The notes: a model not told the origin generated them from the letters alone. 64,000 nucleotides of DNA from Methylomarinum vadi (GCF_000733935.1 NZ_JPON01000001.1:2836501-2900500), one strand, 5' to 3'. Counted from the stretch's first letter, positions 54,528-63,927 are shown. Program-made: numbers and translations.

Positions 54528-56273
54528 ATGCAGAAACATCCCCTAAGTATTCTTTTGGGAGCGGCTGCGCTGCTGATGCCGGTTATGGCATCGGCAGCGG
54601 TTGGCTTGCCAAAAACAGCAAAAATTGATCGTGGAGAAGTTGAAGCACCCTGTAATGTGAATAATCCTGAGTGGCGCGAAGCGCACACGATCGAGGGTGT
54701 GAAAATTCAGGAGTCGTTACGCTGTAGCCCCGATAACCCTGCTGATATTGCCGCGGAGGTAAAAGGCACTAATAACATCTCAATGGAAACATTGATGAAG
54801 ACTTATTATGCCGCTGATGCAATTACCAAAAAAAATGATATGGATGGGGATGGTGACCCTGATCTGATTATTATCAAGTTGGAAGTAACCGAATTGAATG
54901 GCCATTCGCCGGATTTTGCCGGATTGGTTCCGACTTTCGATATTGCGCCAGGAATACAGCCGGGCATGTGGGTGTTTGCCCCTAAATCCCGCGGTATGGC
55001 TACTAACAGTTTTGTAGGCACCGATGCCAATCCGTTGTTGCGTGCGCCTTCTCCGCCAATTAGGGTCGAGCAGGGCGATATCGTCTGGATTCAGCTGGAA
55101 AATAGCCACTATTTCCCGCATACGATCCATTTGCATGGGGTCGATCACCCTTGGGTAGATAGCTCTGGTGAAGGCAACGACGGCGTGCCCCAAACCAGTG
55201 ACAAATTTGTTCTACCTGGACAAAGTAAAACTTACGAAATCAGACCGAGAGTGCCCGGTACTTTTGTTTATCACTGCCATGTACAGACGCACGTGCATTT
55301 GGCGATGGGCTTGGTCGGCATGTTCATTGTCGAAGAAAATCGTCCGAACAACTGGGTGCAAACGTTCAATGTTGGCGGTGGAGAGGTTAGGCATCCTTCC
55401 AAAGCAATTTTGGAAAAGTATGACAGTGAATACGACCTTCACTATCATGCGATGGATAAGGAATTACATAATATAATTCAGCAATACAACGACCCTCGTT
55501 TAATCGCGAAAAAAATGAATCGTGAATATGACATGACCGATTCAACCGAGGATTATCACACGCTGAATGGCCGCTCTTTCCCGTATACCTTGCGGGAATC
55601 GTTGATTGTGACCGAACCGAACCAGAATATTAAAGTAAGGATGTTCAACAGTACTGGCGAGACGCTGGCTATGCATACTCATGGCCACAAAGGTACGATC
55701 ACGCATTATGATGGTGTCGAACATAATCCTAGCGCACAGATAATGCGTGATGTCTATAATCTAGCGCCGGCCCAACGTAACGATTTATTAATTAGCACCA
55801 AGGACGACGGTTTACATAGCTATGGCCAAGGTATTTGGATTTTCCACGATCATCGAGAAAAAGGGATTACCACCGACGGCATGAATCCGGGCGGTAATGT
55901 CAGCGCGATCGTCTATAAAAAATACCTGAACGAAGAAGGCATGCCGATGGGTATAGGCGAAAGTCCGGAAAATTTGTTCACCAAGGCTTTTCAACAACGT
56001 AAACTGCCGGTTTGGCAAGATATCGATCCATGGAATAGCTTAGGTGAAGCCGATGCAACCGGATATGTCGCTCCTCCTGCCGGCGTGCCGATAGCCGTCG
56101 AGGAACCTCCGAAATCCTTAAGCCAGCTTTACCAAGAAAAGGCTGCTAAGGGAGGCAGTAATACTTTCGGCAATTTTATATTCGGCTTGATTCTCGGTAT
56201 CGCAGCCTATTTGTTGGTGGTTAACCGTGAAAAGCTCATGGCGATGATGTCGTCAAATAAAGGAGGGAATTGA
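54528..56273 (+). CDS. Two-domain multicopper oxidase, membrane-anchored
   Basis: A 581-residue oxidase. Signal peptide (1-23, ends ASA). Residues 104-112 (DMDGDGDPD) look like a Ca2+-binding loop. Cupredoxin domain 1 (about 115-270) has type-1 ligands H198, C250, H255, M260 and trinuclear ligands H201/H203 and H249/H251 (HTIHLHG...YHCHVQTHVHLAM). Domain 2 (about 350-480) has HTHGHK and IFHDHREKG but no cysteine. Type-1 copper in domain 1 only is the 'type C' two-domain arrangement. A C-terminal helix (about 549-567) anchors it, unlike most MCOs. The substrate is unknown; copper or iron handling is likely. Confidence 0.85.
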   Translation: MQKHPLSILLGAAALLMPVMASAAVGLPKTAKIDRGEVEAPCNVNNPEWREAHTIEGVKIQESLRCSPDNPADIAAEVKGTNNISMETLMKTYYAADAITKKNDMDGDGDPDLIIIKLEVTELNGHSPDFAGLVPTFDIAPGIQPGMWVFAPKSRGMATNSFVGTDANPLLRAPSPPIRVEQGDIVWIQLENSHYFPHTIHLHGVDHPWVDSSGEGNDGVPQTSDKFVLPGQSKTYEIRPRVPGTFVYHCHVQTHVHLAMGLVGMFIVEENRPNNWVQTFNVGGGEVRHPSKAILEKYDSEYDLHYHAMDKELHNIIQQYNDPRLIAKKMNREYDMTDSTEDYHTLNGRSFPYTLRESLIVTEPNQNIKVRMFNSTGETLAMHTHGHKGTITHYDGVEHNPSAQIMRDVYNLAPAQRNDLLISTKDDGLHSYGQGIWIFHDHREKGITTDGMNPGGNVSAIVYKKYLNEEGMPMGIGESPENLFTKAFQQRKLPVWQDIDPWNSLGEADATGYVAPPAGVPIAVEEPPKSLSQLYQEKAAKGGSNTFGNFIFGLILGIAAYLLVVNREKLMAMMSSNKGGN

Positions 56274-56275
56274 TA

Positions 56276-57169
56276 ATGGTTAAAATATTGTCAATCGCTG
56301 CATTAGTTATGACGCTGGTCGCTCCTGGCGTTCATGCTAAGGAATTCCAGGACCACTCCAATATGATGGATCACGGTGACGGCCATTTGATGGATATGGA
56401 CGGTGCCATGGTAATGGGGCAGAATACCGATAAGCTACCTGGAGGCTGCGATAAAATCGCCGCAACCGAAGAGATTACCGTGCATGCCGGTCATAAATAT
56501 GCCGAAAAATTCCCTGGACGTATGTTCGCCTTCGATACTCAGGAGTGGCAATTCGAACCGTGTACTAAATTGACCGTGCATTTTATTAATGATGATGAAA
56601 TCAGGCACCAATGGATGATGCACGGATTGCCGAAATATATGTATCCTAAGGGTATGTTCCATCTTGAAGTCACCGGGCCTGGCCAAGTGTCCGGTACCTT
56701 GATTTTCCCTCCTGGCGATAAAACCTATCTCGTGCACTGCGATATTTCGCAGCACATGGAAAAAGGTATGAAAGCACAGATAAAAATCGGCGAGGGTAGC
56801 GGCGATTTACCGAGTATTCCAGGTATTACCGCCAATGTCATTCAAGATGACTACAGTCAGAGTATCCCTGACTTGACTCCGACGGCGCCGGCAGGTGCGA
56901 CAACGCCAGCTGGAAGTGATATCGTTCCGGGAACAGATGGTAGTGCTACGAATGGTTCATTTGTTTCCGGTATCATGGTTATCGGATTGGCGGTAGGTTT
57001 TGTATTGGCTCCTTTATTAGCTAAAAAATTTAAAGGGATGACCTTTGGCGAGGGAGTGGCTTACGTTTTCGAGCTATTGTCTCAAGCTATAGGCATGATT
57101 ATTAAGCTGTTAAGTGGCGTGATCAATAAGTTCCTATCCAAAAAAAGCATACAACTACCTGATAAATAA
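56276..57169 (+). CDS. Met/His-rich cupredoxin with membrane anchor
   Basis: A 297-residue periplasmic protein. Signal peptide 1-21 (ends VHA). Residues 25-50 are rich in Met, His and Asp (HSNMMDHGDGHLMDMDG), typical of copper-acquiring tails. Cupredoxin domain (about 60-175) has candidate type-1 ligands H111, C155, H160 and M165 (YLVHCDISQHMEKGM). A Pro/Ala/Thr-rich linker (about 200-225) leads to a transmembrane helix (230-250) and a second amphipathic helix. ATG 56276 follows AGGAGGG; a TTG two codons earlier is less likely. Probably passes electrons or copper to the adjacent MCO. Confidence 0.85.
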   Translation: MVKILSIAALVMTLVAPGVHAKEFQDHSNMMDHGDGHLMDMDGAMVMGQNTDKLPGGCDKIAATEEITVHAGHKYAEKFPGRMFAFDTQEWQFEPCTKLTVHFINDDEIRHQWMMHGLPKYMYPKGMFHLEVTGPGQVSGTLIFPPGDKTYLVHCDISQHMEKGMKAQIKIGEGSGDLPSIPGITANVIQDDYSQSIPDLTPTAPAGATTPAGSDIVPGTDGSATNGSFVSGIMVIGLAVGFVLAPLLAKKFKGMTFGEGVAYVFELLSQAIGMIIKLLSGVINKFLSKKSIQLPDK

Positions 57170-57184
57170 ATACGTTGAGCCGAG

Positions 57185-57223
57185 AAAAGCCCTCTGAGAC
57201 GACTGGTTTCAGGGGGCTTTTTT
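57185..57223 (+). terminator. Terminator of the three-gene copper unit
   Basis: A 13-bp stem AAAAGCCCTCTGA/TCAGGGGGCTTTT (one G-T) followed by T-rich sequence, just after the cupredoxin stop. It marks the unit as a transcript of three genes. Confidence 0.85.
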
Positions 57224-57236
57224 ATTGGAAAAAGTC

Positions 57237-57671
57237 ATGCATGAAGAGTCTTTGTCTCTATTGGGTTTATTTGGCAGCGCATTCATATCGTCGACCATAG
57301 CGCCCGGCGGTTCCGAAGCGGTTTTAGCCTACATGGTTTCGATTGGCGATAAGCCGCTTCAATTGCTGATTCTTGTGGCAACGATCGGCAATACGTTGGG
57401 GGCTTTGACTACTTGGTGGTTAGGTAGTTGGGCGGCGACAAAATACCCGTTGGAAAAAGTGTTGTCCGATGACAAAAGGAAATCAATAAACACGGTCAAA
57501 AAATGGGGCGGATGGGCGTTGCTTTTTTCCTGGTTGCCGGTCGTTGGCGATGGTCTGTGTTTTGCCGGAGGCTGGCTCAGATTGTCATTAGCCACTTCCG
57601 TGGTGGCAATATTGCTGGGGAAAGCCGTGAGGTATACTGTAGTTGCTTACGCCTCGGCTAGTTTGATTTAA
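57237..57671 (+). CDS. Small YqaA/VTT-like membrane protein
   Basis: A 144-residue protein of the YqaA/VTT (DedA-related) kind. Glycine-rich re-entrant motif SSTIAPGGSEAVLAYM, central GNTLGALTTWWLG, and the late VGDGLCFAGGWL block correspond to the VTT pattern. The ATG at 57237 is chosen over a TTG at 57225 that overlaps the terminator stem. Homologues are linked to phospholipid flipping or cation stress. It lies on the same strand but after the copper terminator. Confidence 0.8.
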   Translation: MHEESLSLLGLFGSAFISSTIAPGGSEAVLAYMVSIGDKPLQLLILVATIGNTLGALTTWWLGSWAATKYPLEKVLSDDKRKSINTVKKWGGWALLFSWLPVVGDGLCFAGGWLRLSLATSVVAILLGKAVRYTVVAYASASLI

Positions 57672-57718
57672 CACGCGGAGTTTTTAATTAACCAACGCCA
57701 TACAAGAAAGAGGTGAAA

Positions 57719-58492
57719 ATGTTTTCATTGCCGCATTTTCCGGAAGTTGGGGTGCAGGCGGAACACCGCAAAAGAGATTACTTTATTGCGCTGTTCACCT
57801 TTATTACAACGGCCATTTGCTTGATAACCGATTCGTTTGCACCACTTGAGATGCAATATGTGTTAGGGGTTTGCGGTTGGACGTTTTTGCTTGCTTTTTT
57901 GTGGGGAGAATGTAAATACGTCAGGGTGCAAGTTCTGGTCGCCGTGGTATTTGCGACGCTAGGTGAAAATTTTGCTTCGCTCTTTATGCGGGGGTATATT
58001 TACCGTTTCGAAAACCTGCCATTTTATGTTCCGGCCGGCCATGGATTGGTTTATTTGACAGCGGTCGCGCTGGGGCGCTCTGGATTATTTCAACAATACG
58101 CGAGAGTGATTGCGTTATTTGTCGTTTTATTGTGCGGAGCTTGGGCGTTATGGGGCATCACCGGGGCTGAACGGAAAGACGAGATCGGTGTCGTTTTGTA
58201 TGGTGTGTTTTTGCTGTACTTATTTAAGGGGCGTTCACCAATGGTGTATCTGGCGGCTTTTTTTATCACCAGTTGGTTGGAATTGGTTGGCACCACGGCC
58301 GGAACCTGGGCCTGGGCCGAGGTCGATCCAGCCTCCGGGCTAGCCCAGGGTAATCCGCCTAGTGGGGTTGCGGCTTGGTATTGTTTGGTCGATGCGGTGG
58401 CATTAAATGGAGCGGCCTTGTTTTTTAAAGGACTGGAGTATTTGAAAAGGCAAAGCTTTAAAAAAAACATCAAAGTTAACATCAATGATTGA
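57719..58492 (+). CDS. Unknown seven-helix membrane protein
   Basis: A 257-residue protein with about seven helices (first about 22-42, last about 210-228). The motif RGYIYRFENLPFYVPAGHGLVYL and the loop WAEVDPASGLAQGNPPSG are striking but were not matched to a family. It has a short charged cytoplasmic C-terminus (KRQSFKKNIK). It follows the VTT protein by 47 nt and is probably co-transcribed. The link to the copper unit is positional only. Confidence 0.65.
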   Translation: MFSLPHFPEVGVQAEHRKRDYFIALFTFITTAICLITDSFAPLEMQYVLGVCGWTFLLAFLWGECKYVRVQVLVAVVFATLGENFASLFMRGYIYRFENLPFYVPAGHGLVYLTAVALGRSGLFQQYARVIALFVVLLCGAWALWGITGAERKDEIGVVLYGVFLLYLFKGRSPMVYLAAFFITSWLELVGTTAGTWAWAEVDPASGLAQGNPPSGVAAWYCLVDAVALNGAALFFKGLEYLKRQSFKKNIKVNIND

Positions 58493-58663
58493 TCAGTTAG
58501 CGCTAGCCCCGCTGACAAACAAGCAATGAAATATTATATTTGATCATCGCGCTTTAAAATCTGGCATTTCAATACCTTCGCTCTCCGGGAGAAGTTGGAC
58601 GGGGCATCAAAGAAACGAGTTTTGATGTGAGAACAGTATATCTCGACGGACTTATAATTAACC

Positions 58664-59767
58664 GTGATAGAAATAAATACGATAAAGGATGCTGTGGAAT
58701 TTTCCACTGTAAAGCGAATCTTGGTAATCAAATTGCAGCATTTAGGAGATGTTCTTCTGACCACGCCGTTGTTCAGTATACTTAAAGAGCAATTTCCACA
58801 TTTAGAAATAGATGTATTGATCTATCAAGAAACTAAGGTGGTTTTAGAGGGTAATCCGTACCTCCAGGAAATGCATACGATTGATAGAACATGGAAAAAT
58901 CAGGGTGTATTATACCAATTACGTCACGAAATTAACTTAGCGAGGCAATTACGATCCCGACAATACGATTTAATCATAAATTTGACAGATCGTTGGCGCG
59001 GAGCTTGGTTGACGCGTTTTCTGAGGTCTGCTTATTCGGTATCTCAGCCTTATCCTCATAGAAGAGGCAAGTTTTGGCGAAAAAGTTTTACGCATATATA
59101 TCGTGTTCCACCAAGGTATCGTCATACCGCTGAGAAAAATCTTGATGCAATTAGGCGCTTAGGCGTTCAAACTCTATCATCTAATAAAAGATTGACGTTT
59201 ATTCCCAATACTCTATCGACAGAAAAGGCTCGTCATATACTCGGCGAATATCAAATTGAAGAGAAAAAAATTATTGTAGTCCATCCGACATCGAGATGGA
59301 TGTTTAAAGCTTGGAATGCTCATGGTTTTGCCAAGGTAATCGATCATTTATATGACTTAGGTCATTGCCCCATCCTGATATCTGGCCCGGCAAAATTGGA
59401 AATTGAGTATGTACGGATGATTATGAAAGAAGTATCTTCTCCAGCTATCGACTTATCCGGGCAGTTATCGCTAAATGAATGCGGAGCGCTAATCGAATTG
59501 GCTGATTGTTTCTTAGGACTTGATTCGGTAGCGATGCATATTGCCTCAGCGGTAAATACGCCGTGTGTCGCCTTGTTTGGACCCACGATTGATAAAGTAT
59601 GGGGACCTTGGATGGTTAGGCATAACATTATTACCGAACAAGTGCATTGCCGGCCTTGTCAATTAAAAGGCTGCGGAGACGGCATGATTAGTGAATGTTT
59701 GCAACTGATCAAACCTGAAACTGTGATCGAATCAGTTGTATCGATGCTAAACCAAGATCGAAAGTAG
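58664..59767 (+). CDS. Glycosyltransferase family 9 (heptosyltransferase-like)
   Basis: A 367-residue GT9 enzyme of the LPS core type. Pattern LVIKLQHLGDVLLTTPLF at the N-terminus (donor domain start), HPTSRWMFKAWNAHGFAKVI and FLGLDSVAMHIASAVNTPCVALFGPT in the C-terminal nucleotide-sugar-binding half. Usual sugar is heptose, but the sugar is not defined here. The GTG at 58664 is a fair start, with no better ribosome site. First of the LPS block; its stop is one base before the next start. Confidence 0.85.
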   Translation: MIEINTIKDAVEFSTVKRILVIKLQHLGDVLLTTPLFSILKEQFPHLEIDVLIYQETKVVLEGNPYLQEMHTIDRTWKNQGVLYQLRHEINLARQLRSRQYDLIINLTDRWRGAWLTRFLRSAYSVSQPYPHRRGKFWRKSFTHIYRVPPRYRHTAEKNLDAIRRLGVQTLSSNKRLTFIPNTLSTEKARHILGEYQIEEKKIIVVHPTSRWMFKAWNAHGFAKVIDHLYDLGHCPILISGPAKLEIEYVRMIMKEVSSPAIDLSGQLSLNECGALIELADCFLGLDSVAMHIASAVNTPCVALFGPTIDKVWGPWMVRHNIITEQVHCRPCQLKGCGDGMISECLQLIKPETVIESVVSMLNQDRK

Positions 59768-60898
59768 ATGTTTATCGCGCATATAGAGAGTAGCCTTAAT
59801 TGGGGCGGACAAGAATTAAGAGTAATTGAACAAATGGAATGGTTACTCAACAACGGTCATAAGAGCGTCGTTATCGCTAGGAAGCAGTCAGCCATATTGC
59901 TTGAAGCGAAAAAAAGAGGATTGCCATGTTATGAATTTGAAATCAGAGGTTCAGTTAATCTCAAGCAAATAAGAAAGTTAATTAAATTTTTAAAAGAAAA
60001 TGAAGTCGATATTTTGGATGCGCATAGTAACCGCGATGCGACTTATGCTCTGTTCGTCAGACTTTTTACGGGAATAAAGGTTGTTCGTTCGCGGCATGTG
60101 ACAACTCGAATCAAAAACGATTTTCTTAGATCATTGGTATGGAAATACGGTAATGATGCGATAGTGGCTACGGCAAACAAAATAAAGCACGATATAATGC
60201 AGCTGGGGTTTGCTGCAGAAAATAAGATATTTGTTGCGCCTGCGGGGGTGGATGAAAAACGGTTTAGACATGCCCTAGAAAATGCCCGAGTGAGATCAGA
60301 GCTGAATATTCCGGAAAATGATTGGATTATCGCTAATGTAGGGATGATTAGACCTGATAAAGGTCAACTCTATTTCGCCAAAATGGGCTGTAAGTTGTTA
60401 GAAAAACATGACAACGTTACTTTGTTACAAATAGGTGATTCGACAAGGGATACGGAACAATACAAGAAGGTTGTTTTGGAGTACTGCGATAACAACTATG
60501 TTCATAGGGATAAAATAAAATTTCTGGGCTATAAATCCGATATCGAAAATTATCTAGCAATTGCCGATGTCGTCGTTATCGCTTCGATAAAGACAGAAGC
60601 GCAAACTCGCTTGGTTTCACAATGTTTTCTAATGAAAAAGAATGTAGTTGCCACGACTGTCGGTGGATTGCCGGAGATGATAAGTCACAACGCAACAGGG
60701 CTATTATGTGAGCCGGAAAATCCACAAGACTTGGCCGATAAGGTAAGTGAATTGCTGGACAATGAATTGCTGAGAAAAAACTTAGCCGATAATGCCTATG
60801 AGCATGCGATGACTAATAGTACGATGGACGCGATGATGCAATATATGCTTGATGTTTACGGTGAGCTACTACCGTCAAGTAATCATACAAATGGTTGA
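59768..60898 (+). CDS. Glycosyltransferase family 4
   Basis: A 376-residue GT-B enzyme. N-terminal acceptor side begins FIAHIESSLNWGGQELRVIEQ; the C-terminal donor site includes VGMIRPDKGQ, a K-x-G-Y block and the E-rich VVIASIKTEAQTRLVSQ with the catalytic glutamate region, and ATTVGGLPEMI. Likely extends LPS core or O-antigen. Adjacent to the GT9 gene with no gap. Confidence 0.88.
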   Translation: MFIAHIESSLNWGGQELRVIEQMEWLLNNGHKSVVIARKQSAILLEAKKRGLPCYEFEIRGSVNLKQIRKLIKFLKENEVDILDAHSNRDATYALFVRLFTGIKVVRSRHVTTRIKNDFLRSLVWKYGNDAIVATANKIKHDIMQLGFAAENKIFVAPAGVDEKRFRHALENARVRSELNIPENDWIIANVGMIRPDKGQLYFAKMGCKLLEKHDNVTLLQIGDSTRDTEQYKKVVLEYCDNNYVHRDKIKFLGYKSDIENYLAIADVVVIASIKTEAQTRLVSQCFLMKKNVVATTVGGLPEMISHNATGLLCEPENPQDLADKVSELLDNELLRKNLADNAYEHAMTNSTMDAMMQYMLDVYGELLPSSNHTNG

Positions 60899-61056
60899 CT
60901 AGCCAAGTAATTTTCTAAGGTAAACACCTGTACGTTAATAGACGTATCCAAGTGGAAAATTGCTGACATGTTTGATTATCGCAACCGTTCGAACGCCTCG
61001 TATCCTGGTCATCTGCTGATATTGACTGAAGCTTATGGGTAATCAAGTAACTATTT

Positions 61057-62142
61057 ATGAATATATTGATCTTGCAAAAAAACGCCGGAAAAGCCGGCGC
61101 TCAAAATTCATTAAGACGATTATTGTCTTCTGAGGTCTTTAGAAAGCAAAATGTTTTAGTTGTCACTGGAACTCAAGGTTGGTTTTTGGATCAAGTAAAA
61201 TCTTTGGGAATACGCTATATTTCGATTCGCTATCCAGCTTATAGATCTCTATATGGGAAAATGATTGGAAATAGAATCTGGTTTTCTAAGGTTATTCGTG
61301 AATTAAAAAAAATTGATTTTGTTCCGGACATATTGCAGGGTAATAATCATTTTGAGGCTCCATTTTTGCATTTGCTTAAGGAGCATTTTACTAAGGCAAA
61401 AACTGTTGCGTTTATCAGGGATCCTGACGTAAATGAGCAGGATTATATTAAGTATAGAAGTGGCGAGTGCGATATACGTATCGCAGTGAGTCAATTTATG
61501 CATGACTCTTTAGTATGGGATAGAGAAGCAAAAGTTTTTAATAATGGGGTATTTGAAAATGAAATTTATCCATTTTCAAATAAAAGCAGTGTTTATCCAA
61601 GCCGTTGGTTAGTTTTAGGCAATCCTAGTAAGAGAAAAGGCTGGTCTGATTTTTTGTCGGCGCTCAATTTTTTGCAAGAATCAAATCGTCTTAATGATGT
61701 AAAACAAATAGTTTTTACAGGAATGCCTTCGGGTAATCAGCTAATTGAATATCAAAATCGATGTCGGAGCTTTAAAGATAAAATTAACTTAGAATTTGTA
61801 CCTTTCTTTGATAACTTAGGGGAAGCTTGTCAAGATTTTGATTTGATAATTCAACCAAGCCGAAGTGAAAGTTTTGGTATGGCTCTTTTAGAAGCTTGTT
61901 GTGCAGGGAAGTGTGTAGTCTCTTCGAGAACAGGTGTTGCGGAAAAATTAATATTGAACCCTAATTTGCTCTTTGAGCCTTGTGAAGTTAGCGGGTTAGT
62001 TGCGAGCTTAGAATACGTTTTGTCAAATTGGCAAAATATAGGGGATGATCGAAAGGAGATGCTACAAATAGTAAGAGAAAATTATAGTACGGAAAGAAAT
62101 GCTGGTAAAATTATCAAGCTTTATGAACAAATGTTGGGCTAA
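61057..62142 (+). CDS. Glycosyltransferase family 4, second
   Basis: A 361-residue GT-B enzyme distinct from the upstream one. Start block ILILQKNAGKAGAQNSLRR, and donor-site block VLGNPSKRKGWSDFLSAL and LIIQPSRSESFGMALLEACCAGKCVVSS with E-x7-E. No signal peptide. A 158-nt AT-rich gap with no gene separates it from the first GT4. Codon use is clearly more AT-rich than in the housekeeping genes. Confidence 0.88.
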   Translation: MNILILQKNAGKAGAQNSLRRLLSSEVFRKQNVLVVTGTQGWFLDQVKSLGIRYISIRYPAYRSLYGKMIGNRIWFSKVIRELKKIDFVPDILQGNNHFEAPFLHLLKEHFTKAKTVAFIRDPDVNEQDYIKYRSGECDIRIAVSQFMHDSLVWDREAKVFNNGVFENEIYPFSNKSSVYPSRWLVLGNPSKRKGWSDFLSALNFLQESNRLNDVKQIVFTGMPSGNQLIEYQNRCRSFKDKINLEFVPFFDNLGEACQDFDLIIQPSRSESFGMALLEACCAGKCVVSSRTGVAEKLILNPNLLFEPCEVSGLVASLEYVLSNWQNIGDDRKEMLQIVRENYSTERNAGKIIKLYEQMLG

Positions 62143-62697
62143 GTGATTAGCGAAATTTGTATCCTGCCAGAGCAATGTGGTGTTCGGCTCAGCAGCGATT
62201 TTGCTTCCGAAGTATCCTTCAAAACTCGCAATCGATCTAATCATTTCAATGAGTTAAAACGGGAGGGCGGCGGCAAGGATTGCGAGCAACCAATCTAGCT
62301 ACATGCCAATCTTCTCGATCAAAACCACTTCGCAGTCCGATTTCGGTCATTCCTGGCCTAAGGGCATCAATCGATCTGTGGCATACATTATCTCCACCAT
62401 TTACCATTGTAAACCGACTGATGCAATGCTTTTTGGCTTAGTTTGAAAGGAAAGTTGATGCGAAAAAATTGCATTCCTTGGCTCAAGGTGAGCACTTGAA
62501 ATAGAAATACTTTTCCAGTGATGCGCTAAGATTTTGCGCAGTCCAAATTGTCCAGAATCGGTGTGTAAGTGCATTTAAATAGTATCCGGTGCGTTAGCGA
62601 GGGAGGTTGAGAATAGTCGGACATAATAGTAACTTTAAGCGCAATGTTGAAAAATTATTGGTGTATTTTGAATAAAGTATAAAGATGGTGAAAAATC
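62143..62697. other. 555-bp gap with a possible IS4-type relic
   Basis: No intact gene. On the reverse strand at about 62160-62262 a short frame reads SIASFEGYFGSKIAAEPNTTLLWQ, resembling the C-terminus of IS4-type transposases (GGFLGRKxDGEPG-x-LW). A neighbouring frame (DWHVARLVARNP) just upstream could be its shifted continuation. The rest (62350-62697) shows nothing recognisable. Confidence 0.35.
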
Positions 62698-63927
62698 ATG
62701 ATTGGAAGCAGGTTAAGTGACCTGAGTCGACAGAATAATTGGGTGTTTTTACTAACATGTATTTTGTTTGCATCCATTTATTTGGGACCATCTAAAAGCT
62801 TTTGCAATGACGTGATTTATGCGGTTGCGATTATTTCAGCGATTTCGATTTTTAAAGCTAAAAAGTTATGTTACAAAATTTTTAGAAGGGAAAAAGAGTT
62901 AGTTGCGTTTTTCGTAATTACCGTTCTTAGTTGTTTATGGGGCGATGAGCGGAGTTTTTTCTATGCTTTGAAGTCATCGTTAGTGTTGATTTTTTTAATG
63001 TTTTTTTTACTGCGGTTTACCGAAGTTTTTATCGCTAGATTTGACGCGATTATGGGGGCCGTGATGCTTTTTGCAATTGGTTGGACAGTTCTTTTAATAG
63101 GTTTCCATTTATCTGATTTCGGAATCGATTGGACTTTCAGCAAAATGGAAGTGCATTATGGGCCCGTGATTCAGACTATCAGATCCGCGTCGATTTTAGC
63201 GGTTGCTTTGTTGATCGCATTATGGGCAGTGTTTTATAAGCAAGGGTGGTTGAGAATCGTGGGGGGAGTGTCCATTTGTCCGCTCCTCTACACTATTTTG
63301 TTACTACATAGTAGAGGAGCTATTTTGTCATTTTGTGTCGGATTCACTGCGCTGTATCTGTTTCATAGTGTTCCGGTAAAAGGTTATAAGAAACTGTTGA
63401 TTGGCCTATTATTATTTTTGCTTTTGTTGGTTACTGGAATGCTATTTAATTTGTATTTCAACCCAAAAGGTATCAGTGATACGGTGAGAATTCCTATCTG
63501 GTTAAGTGCCCTCAATGAAATTTATCCAGAAAAACTTATTTTAGGAAAGGGGTATAGTACTGATCAGACGGTTGTGGTTCAGGAGGTAGGTAGCTACGTC
63601 CATGCACATAATTTTATCGTCAGTATTTTACGAGGAACTGGTTTAATAGGTATTTCCTTGTTCTTAATTTATGTTTTTGAAGCATTCAGTTCCGCTTTAA
63701 AAGCCCAGTTTAACTCATCAATGGCTCGATTATCGGCCAGTTGGCTGATATTAGGGTTGTCAACGGCTTTTTTTAATGGGAAGTATCCTGTTTATGTTTC
63801 ACCCGACATCGTTTTGACATTGTGGTTACCATTGGCTTTTTTGGTGGCGGCGAACAGGTTTAATTCCATAGATGAATTAAAAGTGAGGCGAAGTGATTCA
63901 TCAGGCGATTTAAATATTCAAGTGTAA
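62698..63927 (+). CDS. O-antigen ligase/polymerase family protein
   Basis: A 409-residue polytopic membrane protein with about ten to twelve helices. The long periplasmic loop (about 240-305) carries GKGYSTDQTVVVQEVGSYVHAHNFIVSILRGTG; the H-N-x2-V-x2-L-R-G-T-G pattern is typical of WaaL/Wzy-C proteins, in which the histidine is needed for transfer of O-antigen to lipid A-core. Position at the end of a glycosyltransferase block supports ligase or polymerase action. Wzy-type polymerase cannot be excluded. Confidence 0.8.
   Translation: MIGSRLSDLSRQNNWVFLLTCILFASIYLGPSKSFCNDVIYAVAIISAISIFKAKKLCYKIFRREKELVAFFVITVLSCLWGDERSFFYALKSSLVLIFLMFFLLRFTEVFIARFDAIMGAVMLFAIGWTVLLIGFHLSDFGIDWTFSKMEVHYGPVIQTIRSASILAVALLIALWAVFYKQGWLRIVGGVSICPLLYTILLLHSRGAILSFCVGFTALYLFHSVPVKGYKKLLIGLLLFLLLLVTGMLFNLYFNPKGISDTVRIPIWLSALNEIYPEKLILGKGYSTDQTVVVQEVGSYVHAHNFIVSILRGTGLIGISLFLIYVFEAFSSALKAQFNSSMARLSASWLILGLSTAFFNGKYPVYVSPDIVLTLWLPLAFLVAANRFNSIDELKVRRSDSSGDLNIQV

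Noticed and set aside
57225-57236. TTG start for the VTT-like protein.
   Set aside because: It abuts the T-run of the terminator; ATG 57237 has a better context and loses only four residues.
60899-61056. Possible small gene between the two GT4 genes.
   Set aside because: No start with a ribosome site and no conserved-looking peptide in any frame; only an AT-rich spacer.
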